From NCBI GenBank assembly GCA_948567375.1, contig OX419759.1:59610593-59674592 (forward strand): a DNA stretch of 64,000 nucleotides, given 5' to 3'. Shown piece after piece: positions 51,251 through 61,612 of this stretch (positions are counted from its first letter, which is position 1; every line of letters begins with the position of its first letter). A program made the translations under genes and the position numbers. The DNA comes from Lunularia cruciata (Eukaryota > Streptophyta > Marchantiopsida > Lunulariales > Lunulariaceae). The notes below the pieces were generated by a model that did no database searches, was not told where the DNA came from, and saw nothing but the letters and a program-made list of their open reading frames with translations.

Positions 51251-52380
51251 GATTACGGTAACGTGGACACCAACCAGTATCCGCCCACGTACAGATCTCG
51301 TACAGCTCTCTCACTCACTCAGAGCACGTCGGTTTGATCTTGCCTTCTTAGCTTCGACAGAACGTGACTAGAGCATTTAATCGGACCCCCCATGATGGAC
51401 TGCGAACTCAGATATCCGTATTTGGACTCGTCAACATCTAAGACACCTTCTGACACCCCATGCCCTTCAGGTAATAACGGTTCTTGTTCAGGACTATCAC
51501 AATTATATTTATATAGAGAGGGGCCGCAGGAAGATACCATATTTACTAATTGGACCATCCTCGCCATATGATTTGACCCTAAATTATATGTTGTTTTCAT
51601 TCATAGCGACACCAATTTCAAAATGTCTTTTTCGTTTGTCCGACAACAATTTATAAGTGTATTTTTCTTTTCTATCTATCAACGTGTCGTTTCCCCGCAC
51701 AGATTCCTGCAAAAACAACTGGCTCTGCGTAATATCCGGTCGCTTGCACATTGGTCACGAGATTCAGAAGAAATAAAGGATTTACAAACAAGGATGTTGT
51801 TTGGTCTTCAACGCTGATGTTGTGGTCTTCAAGGCGAAATGATCTCAGTTCTGAATGCCCAGGGATGTATGCAAACGAACTTTACTTCTTTTGGGATACT
51901 TGGAAGCACCTGATTCACTCGTCAAAAGTATATTTGCATCGATCTTCGTGATCCAACCTTTAAAATGTGCCAACCGTGCGAGATTTGCCTGCTAACTGAA
52001 CGGGCAAGGTAGTCTTCAATTTTAACAATCAGATCCGTGGACAAAAGGTTGCTAAGGTGGAAGATGTGTGGAGAAAGGATCACAGAAAAGGTAACTTTTG
52101 CAGGGGAAGAATACTGGGTTTGGTGGGACCGTTTATCAATGGTGGCATGTTCCTCAGATGGATTAGGTTTCCAAGTCCGAGGGACATGTTCGACATGTAC
52201 CGCCGCCTTATAGCGTGTACTGTATGTCAAACTGAAGATCTCATATATTAATACTAGAGGAGATCATGATCATAGCTTATTGTAAACTTCAGGAATCAGC
52301 AGTAAAGCTTATTAATATCAAATCGATCGATAGACTAATACGCTAACCAAAAACAGGTGGATAACTATTGTCTGGAACAA

Positions 52381-52457
52381 ACTTCGTAGCATAGAAGTTG
52401 TTTCTACGTGTAAAAATTACTTCGTAGCATGGAAGTTATTCTCACGTGAACAATTTG
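52381..52457. repeat. 38-bp tandem duplication
   Basis: ACTTCGTAGCATAGAAGTTG (52381) and ACTTCGTAGCATGGAAGTTA (52419) start two units that both contain ACGTG about 25 nt in. Confidence 0.9.
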
Positions 52458-53175
52458 AGAGCTATGTGTCGACGATTTGAGAAACTTTCCGGACAGTCTA
52501 CGACAATTTCTTGACTAAGACACCTGTTTGAAACCGCGTCTTCGTCAAACTGTCAAAGGTCCATCCAATATCGTCGACAACTTTATGGATGGAGATGTCA
52601 TGAGAACTTCAAGTGCTGCCATGTTCTTGGAGGCCACCAAAATTAGCTCATATTCTTCCGTGTTTGTGACAGCTGATGACCTCGCCCTTGACTAGATGAT
52701 ATCTGGAAACGTACTGTGTGTTTATTGATTCGACCGTCGGCCAGCTTCTTGTGCACGGCGGAGCATAGAAAGGGTCCGACAATTCTCGTTAACCCATTAA
52801 GAAACTCAGATTCGCAAGTTTCATCAACTTTAGAAACTAGGAACTACCACTGGAGACATGATGCTCTCAAAACTGCCCGTAGCTTCCACAAATTAGTTCT
52901 TTCTCATTAGCTGTAAGTTCCTATTGCTCCATTCGTTCTGTGGGTTAGCCACAAAAGATACAGCCTAAGGCACCTTGCAAATATTCATCCAGTTACGCTA
53001 ACTCCAGATTTAGATCTGCAGACTGATTAGCAATCAGCTATCAATGAGTCAATGTGTTTAGTCAATGAAGAACATTCCGGAACAAGAATCGATTGTGGAG
53101 TTCGAGTCAAACACGATAGCGGATTGACAGGTGTCGAGACATTGTCTCTCTCAGCTGCCCGGCAAATCAGCCCAT

Positions 53176-53210
53176 GAACTCGAATGGTCCTAAACGGACC
53201 ATTCGAGTTC
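53176..53210. repeat. Perfect 15-bp-arm hairpin
   Basis: GAACTCGAATGGTCC and GGACCATTCGAGTTC flank a TAAAC loop. It lies about 170 bp upstream of the group II intron domain V and could be another stem of the same intron. Confidence 0.9.
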
Positions 53211-53378
53211 GTATCTCCATTATTCGAAGCTTATTCCGGAAGTAATCCCGGCCTTTAATTATGAATCCATGCCAAGTAAGCCAGGAAATTGCTGCTACAA
53301 CGCCCTTTGGTGGTCTCTCCTAGACATTTTGAAGCATAAGATTGAAAGCTCATTCTTATAATTGGAGATCGGAGGCGA

Positions 53379-53545
53379 GAACCGTTCGAAGTGAAAGCCT
53401 CTCGTACGGTTCAGGGGCAGCTGTGTTAAAAAACCCGACTAACTCCCCATTGATATGGTGGCGCGAAGTTGTACGTGAATCCACCTACGAAGGACACAAT
53501 ATAATGTGGATCAATTAGGACTTTGTTAGGAAGGTGGCTTTATAT
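53379..53545 (+). pseudogene. cox3: Nuclear insertion of mitochondrial DNA: group II intron 3' end plus broken cox3 exon
   Basis: 53379-53412 is a 34-nt group II intron domain V: GAACCGT pairs with ACGGTTC, the loop is GAAA, and the 3' strand has the CG bulge before TACGGTTC. A domain VI-like stem with GGGG/CCCC and a CTAAC branch region follows (53413-53448). From 53450 the frame reads LIWWREVVRESTYEGH, the cytochrome c oxidase subunit III signature. Then an out-of-frame insertion of about 2 nt and an in-frame TAG follow before similarity (VDQLGL) fades near 53545. Subunit III is part of respiratory complex IV. This copy cannot make protein and is a transferred fragment. The left edge is not fixed; intron sequence may reach back past 53.2 kb. 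Confidence 0.8.
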
Positions 53546-56500
53546 CATACTTTGCGGCCAGCTTCGATAACGTATCGTGTGGGCTTAAGTATGTCAAACG
53601 GTTCATTTCAACAACATTTGACAAGTTCAGAAGATCGCAGTCAAGGTGTTGCCAGTATTCAAGCAGGGCACATATATACCCTTTATTGACTATACCAACG
53701 CTGGCGTTTACAGTCTTCCAAACCTACATATCTGAGGTCGCATTAGGATGGATGGTGCACTGTTAAGGCGAGCACAAGTGTTCACGAAGAAAGTCATTAT
53801 CAGGTGCTGCAGCCTTCAGGTCGTAAGTTTCAGCCTCAGTGATGCGGGCTGGAATTATCCTGGCTCCGTCTGCTGTCGATACTGACTGTGTCTTTGTGCT
53901 CCCTCGTAGTTATTTTATGAGAAGGTATACAGTATAACCATATTTTCCTTCGGATGAAACAACAATAAACTTCATTGTTATTAGATACCTGGTAGTCCGA
54001 GCATTATCTTTCGTAGTCATGTGAGGTTTTACATAGCGCATGTAGGGGCGAAGCACATTCTTTCTTCCGCTTAGAGTTTGGATTTTGTGAACTATCGTAG
54101 TCGTTATGGTCCCCTGGTTGTAGAACACATCCTTGGAGCATGCAGAGACATGATAACTTTATTTCTGTCGGGTGTTACGAACATGGAGGAGCGTCTTCTA
54201 TTCAACTATGCGTTATATATAACTTTTTTCCCCGGATAACAACACAAGAAGTTTATCGTTTGATTTTATATGAATGGAAATCGCAGTTTCGTTTTGTAGA
54301 CGCTTCAGCATATTCTTTGCGGTTTTATTTCTAGAGTTTAGATTTGCGTCTGAAACTGTAGTGAGTTCAGTTAGGCTAGTAAGAGTTCCATTCTCTAGAG
54401 AAGTGGTTCAGATAGATATTAGACATTACCAGGCTATGGTTAGTTTATTCAGGATGGATAACTTACTCGCTTTCCAAGTTGCAACTCATTATCAAAACAT
54501 ATGTAACATGAGGCTTTTCGATTGATTTGATCCGCCATTTGTACAGGAGGCATCCTGTTTAGAACAAGATGGCACCTAAAGATCTAAGGAAGTTTGCAAC
54601 ACTATCAATTTTAAAACTTCTCACTAAAATATTTAGTGAGATGATGTAGGTTGCAACTGATTCAAGTTCAGACTGAATCATAGAGTCAACGAAAATGAAG
54701 CTCGAACACATTAAAATTCAACACGACTTAGTCCAGTTTTCGTGATTCATGATTCAAACCATTACGGTAGATCAGTCCTAACAAGAGAGTCCAGTTCAAA
54801 CATATTCATTTTACTCCTGTGTGGAGTAAGAGATAGAGTTATCAGAAGCTTTGGTTATGAATTTCCTCTTTTCTGGTTCCGGAGGAGATGGGAATCTGGA
54901 CTAGCCAGATTGCCATTGGGGATCGATCTCCACTATAAAATGTAAATTCCTTGATATGAGCCCCAAGAAGAAGACTTCTTGACTACCGGCTCACCACAAA
55001 GATAGCTTACATGATTGGGATGAAGATTCAATGATCTACCTGACAACGAACTGGAGATCTGTAGACAGCAGCCTCCTTTATTCAGATACATTGAATAAGA
55101 CAACGTCTTCTTTTTGAGATGGTCCAGGAAGCCTTCAAAGAACGCGTTTCCCATCCCATGTACGGTTGTAGGAGCAGGCAATAGGAATTCTAGGTAGCTG
55201 AGAGACCAACTACTCAACGATCCAGTTAGTTGCCTGTTGTTCCATATCCAGAATTTGGGTGGATTTATAAGAAGACGTTACTCCCTGTGTCCTCGAGCAT
55301 GAAACCAGTCATTGAACCCGTCTTTAACGAGACCTGCCCGGGCATGAACTCGGGTCCAGCTTTTGGCCATCAGAGATTTGGCGATGGAACCAAAAGCCCA
55401 ATCCGCTGTTGTTGTCCGGTACCGCGGCTACTGCAGTCATGGTGTCTACATCGTGGGGCATGCACGGGTGCATTAGAACCAAAGACATTTCGTCGGACCT
55501 CTGCACATGTTTCGATTGTCTCAGATGACAGAAAGAGGTATATGCTTCCCCTGGTCACGTGGAACTTGACCAATGATGTAGTTTCTCCTTTAAAAAACTA
55601 GTTAGAGGATCCTACTGTCTAAACCAAGGACCAGCAATTTAGATTTATTGCGGATAGTCGAATTCATACCCAGGCTCTTTGCGTTTGATCGATAACATCA
55701 TTTCAAGAATTTAAAGCTATTATTATCCTAAGGATCTAGCAATCCAGGACTCAGGCTGTAGTCACCTCACATATGCTCTCAACTTGAGACATTCATCCTC
55801 AGTAAGCTGAACAAAACATCCTAGAATCAGTATTTCCAGTTTCCCCTTCCCATCTGACCTGAACCGTCAAGTGGGACTAGTGGGATGAAAGCACTTACTG
55901 TACAGGGAACAGACTGGAGATTCAACTCACCTAGGTCGTGTGCAAACCATGTCAAAACACGCTGTCCGTTACGAGCAGTACCTGACCGATGTTTAAATTC
56001 CTAGAGAGGTATTGCACGGCACAAGGTCACGAAAAAGATATAGATCAATCAATACGCAAACTCTACATTTACCTCACGTGGTAGATGCTCATGTGTTGAA
56101 TTATCTGATGAGGTCTGGTAAACGGTAAATTCTGGCTTAACAACTAGAAGGTCACCATATTGCCAATAAGTACTGGAAGAAGAATTTGCACAACCCATAG
56201 AAGCCAGTATGTCGGATCCAGGCCATCTTTCTCCTGGATCCTGCACAGTGACTCATCAATCACTTAGCATGATAGGACAACATTGAGGTCTACCCCTCTC
56301 TCCCTAGATTGTTGACAAAACAGAAACTCTGCAATGAGTGATGGCTACTGATCGACTCTATTCATTGCATTCCTCAGATTGAGCCAGAGAAAACTATTGA
56401 TGCCTCCTCCAGAATGCAAAGCTGAACAATACTTCTGCTGGTGCGAGCATAAGTTCTATCGCTTAGAACAATTCCGGCTTGCATAGCTATAAACTAAACA

Positions 56501-57169
56501 TCTCTCAGGATACACAGCCTGGTACAGGAGATCGTTGATAACATGTTAGTTTCAATTAATCTCTAGTTTAGTACAATCCCTGTTTTTGTCTTGTTGTCTA
56601 GGTACATTCCACCTTACCTAGAGATAAGTGATCAGGGTTAGGGTTAAGTAGATTGGGGTAAAGAGGGGCGAAGCCATACTTAAGGTTTTGCATAGCAGCC
56701 TTTCAGGTTTTGCTTATATGTATATATTTGTGTTTTCTGGCCTTAGAACAGTTAGTTCTTCTATAAGGGTTATTCCTAACATCAACATTTTGCATTTTGT
56801 GAAATCTTGTACTGCTTAACATCATCTCAGGTGTGTTCTATGTTACTTCAGTGTTGGATGTTATTCATACTGCGTAAGTGAACGTCTGTGTATTCTCTTT
56901 GAGAATTGTAAAGTGGTGAGAGATCTAGTACTACTCAGTGCAATCCAGGGTGTCTACTCTGGTGAGACTAGAAAAAACTGAGTGCTAATGATGTCTAATA
57001 CATCATAGGTTAGAATGACGGACAGACCTTCTACTTCAAAGAGCAGAAACAAAAGTTCTCATCATAACAGATCCTTAATTTCAAGTTTATACAGTCGAGT
57101 AAATCCCTCGCGTGAGGTAGAAAGGGTATCCCTCAAAAATTAGCGAATTCCTGAGCAAACTCTGATCTT
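53546..57169. other. Gene-free stretch
   Basis: The longest frame, 55230-55601 (+, 123 codons), overlaps minus-strand frames and has no domain. The part near 57.0-57.17 kb is probably 3' untranslated region of the acetyltransferase gene. Confidence 0.4.
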
Positions 57170-59455
57170 CTACCGAGTTAAATTTATCTTTATAAGACCA
57201 TTGCTGTAACCCATTGCTTCTGCTGCCCCGCACCCTCTCATGCCTGCATGATAATATGACCTAGTTCTCTCGAAAGTAGCTGGCACGGGGGCAAAAGTAT
57301 CAATCTTTGATAAACTGTCTGCAATTTTAGTGCCCAGAACCTTTGGATCTCCAGCCCAGAAAGGACACTTCAAAACAGGTGTGCGTTTTCTGCTTTTCTG
57401 AAAATAGGAATCTTCATGAAACAATCTAGATCGTGTGTTTTCTGTTCGTAGAAGCTTATGAGGGCTGTAATAGTTTTCATCCTTGCTATCATCTTCCAAC
57501 GGCTTCGGCAGGCTAGGAGGGCTGTCATATCTAACATAGCCTTCGTCGGATCGTTTTCTAGCATCGTTGTTTCCAGAAGGACCCGATATGATACTCCTTC
57601 GCCCATATGTACTTGGTTGGTACTGCTCAGCAGCAGAACTCTTAATCCCACCTTTATCTCTTTCAACTGTAACTGGGTGGGGAGGACTTGAGACGCGCAT
57701 CTGAGTGTCATTTGAATTTGGGAAACAAGATACCTTGTTCACAAATGGGATGTCAGCCATCTGATATCTCGACTGCCTGCGTCCACAGAGCTGCTGTCTT
57801 TGGTGTGCGTATTGACCTGCGCCCGCAACGTTAACTTCACTGCTCGCGTCTGCATCTGCATCAGTCTCCAACTTCCTTCGTGGGTCAACGTCAGGGGTAG
57901 AGATCTCGGAAGTATTTGCTCTCCGGCCATGCAGTACCTTGTCTTTCTTGGAAGAGTTCTCCAAGTAACCAGACCCTGAGCTCTGTCTCCCCCAACCGTC
58001 TAGAGCACACGATCCACTGCTAGTAGGCTTCTCCTTAAAGTAGTCCTGGAAAACGACATATTGATTTGCCTACAGAGAAGAAGTTGGAGGGGCGAGAGTT
58101 ATCTGGTATGAAGGTTTAAATGCGTCAGCAATTTAAGTCAATACATTTGACATTTCTGCGTTTCTTACACCCTATCTCCTAGCATGGTTGCTGGAACTTA
58201 CTGGTTTCTTACACCCTATCTCCTAGCATGGTTGCTGCTTAGCTTAAAGGTCGCATGAATAGTGCAAATCGGGCAACTAGCATAAAGCATACTTCCTTCA
58301 TATCTTGCTGTCGTATGCTATACTGGATTTTCAAAGTGCTTGTTAAATCGTAGCCCTGTAATCTTCAGCTAGTTAAAATCAGAACACAAACCTGCGGTAG
58401 GTAATGTTTGAGGCCGTAGTACTTAGACAGAAAGGAGTGGAACTTGGCTGAAGGTCTGTCATAGCTGCTCCCAACATGTAATCGAAGCCAAGGGCACAAG
58501 AATCGAGCTGTGTAAAACAACTCATTAATGTGATCTGCTGTATACAAAGTTTGTGCGTTGGCAATGGACAGGTATGTAACATTAAGAAGACTATAATATT
58601 CAGGCAACTTCAAGTTTCCCCGGTGGCCAGAGAATGTTAACGTTTCCTTTGATACGACCTGGTAGTGCTGTGTGATTTGGGCATCGTGAATCAAAGTCCA
58701 TGTAAGTAGACCTTTCAAAGTTACATCTTCAGTTTTACTGATGAGTATGCTACAAACTTTAATATCGACAAATGCTGCCAGAACCACAGTAAATACAACT
58801 ACTTCACGATGAGCTCACCCAAGTTCACAAGGAATCTTCTTTTCCCGTGCTAGCATGGCTTCAAAAAGTTCGTGGCCAAGGCCCATTCTGTTCACAGAAG
58901 TAACAATAACTGTAAGGGAGTGCATTAAAAAATAATCAAAGCTACCAGCAATCAAGAGCTCTCTGACCTTCATTGACGATGGACTTTCCAACTGTGAGCT
59001 TAAGTCTCTGTTGGATGTGACTGTACTAATCTTTGAATGACGAATTCCAAGATTTCAGCTATAAGCAACCCCTCTATAAAGTAGTCGCTTTCTGTCGAGT
59101 ACTGGTCACATAAGCTTACATGTAAATGTGAGAAAGGTGAAGTATCAGTTAAAGTACCTCTGACATGACTCGTGGACATAAAAGTCAAGCACACACAGTG
59201 GAGACATCTCCACAAGTTGTCCATTATCCTTGCGAATGTAGAGATTCTTCTTCCCAACTTTCAACATTCCTTTAGCCAATATAAATTCTGGCTTGCCCTG
59301 GATCCCGGTCGTGCAGAGGAACAGGTTGTGAGCCCCGGCCATTATACGATTGTAGTCTGTTATTGGTGTTCTCAGATGTTGAGCTTGGGCTGACAGTTTG
59401 CCCATGCCGTCGATGATTGTTCTTACTTCGTCCTGTTCCCGGTAACTCAGCAGAG
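57170..59455 (-). CDS. Alpha-tubulin N-acetyltransferase (ATAT1/MEC-17 family)
   Basis: Transfers acetyl from acetyl-CoA to Lys40 of alpha-tubulin inside microtubules, notably in cilia and flagella. Exons on the minus strand: 59455-59158, 58887-58819, 58464-58392, 58069-57170; introns are GT...AG and phases agree. The core reads DEVRTIIDGMGKLSAQAQHL, PLCVLDFYVHESCQR, then MGLGHELFEAM (the Q/RxxGxG acetyl-CoA loop), then YDRPSAKFHSFLSKYYGL with the conserved Asp used in catalysis, then NQYVVFQDYF. About 270 residues of polar, low-complexity tail follow, ending at TAG 57172-57170. A further 5' exon is likely: 59543 upward stays open for ~50 codons (VSLGPTVLVVDDPG) and its donor phase fits, but no ATG was found there. 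Intron 58070-58391 contains a 33-bp duplication. Confidence 0.92.
58161..58237. repeat. 33-bp duplication in an intron
   Basis: TTTCTTACACCCTATCTCCT continuing to GGTTGCTG occurs at 58161-58193 and again at 58205-58237, inside the last intron of the acetyltransferase gene. Confidence 0.95.
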
Positions 59456-59854
59456 CTGCATATTTCGGACAGTGACGGTTGGGTCATTATCGAAGCTTCA
59501 ACATGCCCTTACTCAAACTTGAGCACAACTGCTCTATATTACCGTATCTGCATATCAGATCAAAGATTTGATGGCTTGATATAAAGGATATGCAAGGGAA
59601 GAACCCTGGATCGTCAACAACAAGGACAGTTGGACCAAGTGACACTAGAGTGGAAATAGTTCCTGTAATCTGATGGCTTGCATGCAGCTCTTCTTCTTTT
59701 CAGCTGCAAACTAGTTAAATTCTATTTCTTAAAACCATATCTTCACAGAAGTTTCGTAGATTCCCCTCAGATATATTTAACGTACTATTGCGCATGGAAT
59801 GTCAATTTTAGAGTGATCCAGCGGTTTGGATCATTGACCCTAACAGACGAGAGT

Positions 59855-60322
59855 TCAGCCGCACAGAAAATCTGATCTGTGCGTCTGTTGGGCTGCTATA
59901 CAGTTTTCAAGCTGATAGACATATAAGCAGGATTGAGTGACAAGCATCGAAGCGCAATAGACAAGCAGCAACTCGGAGACTGAATCAGAAGGCAGGGACG
60001 AACCCAATTGGGCAGCGTTCCAAAACGAGATGCGGTGGATGTTCTTCACACTCCTCAGGCATTGCACATTGCACGCCACCTCCATGGTGGCGGTGATCCA
60101 CGACTGTCTCCCCACGATTACTTCAAAACTTCCATTTGTGGGCCTCTATACCTGTCCTCCGAAGAAAGTGTTTGGTAAATCTGTCGCATTATCTCCACAC
60201 AAATTATCATAGCCTAGTGCTTCCTGCTCGTCCGTTACGAGATACGGAGATCCGACCCTTGTGATAAGCAGCAATTTGTGCCGAGTACTCCGATAGAGTT
60301 TCACCCCAGGCAGATGACTGGC
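59855..60322 (-). pseudogene. Unrecognised open frame interrupted by a single amber codon
   Basis: On the minus strand one frame runs from after a TGA at 60325 to a stop near 59855, broken only by TAG at 60148-60146. The first part (58 codons) includes GVKLYRSTRHKLLLITRVGS and DNATDLPNTFFGGQ. The second (97 codons) includes GSFEVIVGRQSWITATMEV and CLRSVKNIHRISFWNAAQLG. The amino-acid composition looks coding throughout. GGACAG|GTATAG could be a splice donor, which would put the amber in an intron, but then the continuing frame would be chance. It lies just upstream of the acetyltransferase gene on the same strand. Whether it belongs to that gene is unknown. No family recognised. Confidence 0.3.
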
Positions 60323-60434
60323 TCAGCTAGAGTGACGGCCATAGAATGTCGAAGATGGGAAGGGAAAGCACGCAAGAATGGAAAAGTTCATCTGAAAGGC
60401 CGCGAACGAGGTTGTAACTGACGTCGTCCAGTAG

Positions 60435-60780
60435 TCAGCGCGCGCAACCTTCTGATGGCACTTCACGCGAACCCAAGGAGTTATTGATACCGACCTTCTT
60501 CTGCGTCATCTGTAACAAAATTGCCGCTCGTTGCAGAAGGGCAACCGTTATGGAATCCTTGCAGCAACCAGCTTTCTTGATAAAGCGACTAATCGCACAT
60601 ACCTCACAAACTTTCACACTGTAACCCAAAGAGAGCCAATACAAAGTCATTGGGTGTCTGCTTTGCTCCTCCCTTGTAACGATAGTACTCACCTGCAACG
60701 TTGATGGCATGTTTCACCCTTTGCACACCTAGGAAGCTAACACACCTGCAACTTCCAGAAATGTCTTTAATGCCCTAAGT
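60435..60780 (-). other. Cluster of splice-like signals, possible untranslated or small exons
   Basis: Reading the minus strand, good donors (GCAG|GTGAGT near 60694, GAG|GTATGT near 60606) and acceptors (TCTTTGGGTTACAG near 60621, TTTTGTTACAG near 60512) alternate. They would define exons including one of about 16 nt and a last one starting ATGACGCAGAAGAAGG. The joined frames contain stops, so these might be spliced leader exons of the gene below 60.3 kb or a non-coding RNA. Weak. Confidence 0.2.
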
Positions 60781-61147
60781 CGAGAGGAAGTCGAGAAATA
60801 AAGTTTGAGAATGCTGAGGATGGTGCATCCAGCGGACAGTGACGAGCATGCGAGTATGACGAGATTACCAGACTGGGTAGCACTCCTGATAGCAGTTAAT
60901 GCATGAAACTCAGCGGTAAAAGAGTATTCACTCCATATGCTCCCTGAGTGCAGTATGCGGTATTATCGATTGGTGCAAATTGCGTAGCTGTTTAAAGAGA
61001 AAATTCCCCATTATCTCACAATTTCCTTCTTCTCTGTCCTTCGTAGTAAACCGTGGGACACCACTGTGCCATCAAACCTTGAGAGGTAATGAGGGTAAAT
61101 GCAACCCAGGTACACAAGCATCTAAGCAGTAGTATCTAATTACATAT

Positions 61148-61351
61148 GTGGATCTACACCTTACGAAAATGGACTTCACACAAAAAGGAGGCAAACGTAT
61201 TTGTCGCAAGAGAACTGATGAGAAGACAGGCCGAGAAGCGTCCCTTACGGGATTGAGAGGAAAAACAATAGTTGTGCCACACATTGAACATTTGTTCAGT
61301 GTATCATTGAATGTGAAAGAGGAAAACCTTGTTTTGGCAGATGCCGTATGA
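61148..61351 (+). other. Unrecognised 67-codon open frame
   Basis: Basic first half (MDFTQKGGKRICRKRTDEK), then LTGLRGKTIVVPHIEHLFSV. It opposes the probable 3' flank of the DUF3082 gene. No family recognised and no splice partners found. Confidence 0.15.
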
Positions 61352-61612
61352 GGAATCACCACAATGGTTTACAGTAGCATCTTTTCAGCTTTATTCAAAG
61401 TATACTGTACACAGATTCTCCTGTTTGCAAGCATGTTGTTTTCCGACGCATCTGAACATGACTTCCATCACTGAGCCTGAATACCCGAAGGTTTCAACTT
61501 AGAGCGATATACAGAGGGTGGCCAAAATTGGGCTCCAGATGGACGCCTTGACAATATGCCAACATCAGAATCCACCTGGACATTCCATTAACGCTGCTAC
61601 AAAATTACAAGT

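Noticed and set aside
56633-56648. CAGGGTTAGGGTTAAG, telomere-like
   Set aside because: Only two units, and of TTAGGG type rather than the usual plant TTTAGGG. Too short to be an interstitial telomere tract.
58365-58787. 140-codon minus-strand frame covering an acetyltransferase exon and its upstream intron
   Set aside because: Only 58392-58464 is exon, in a different reading frame for most of its length. The rest is intron.
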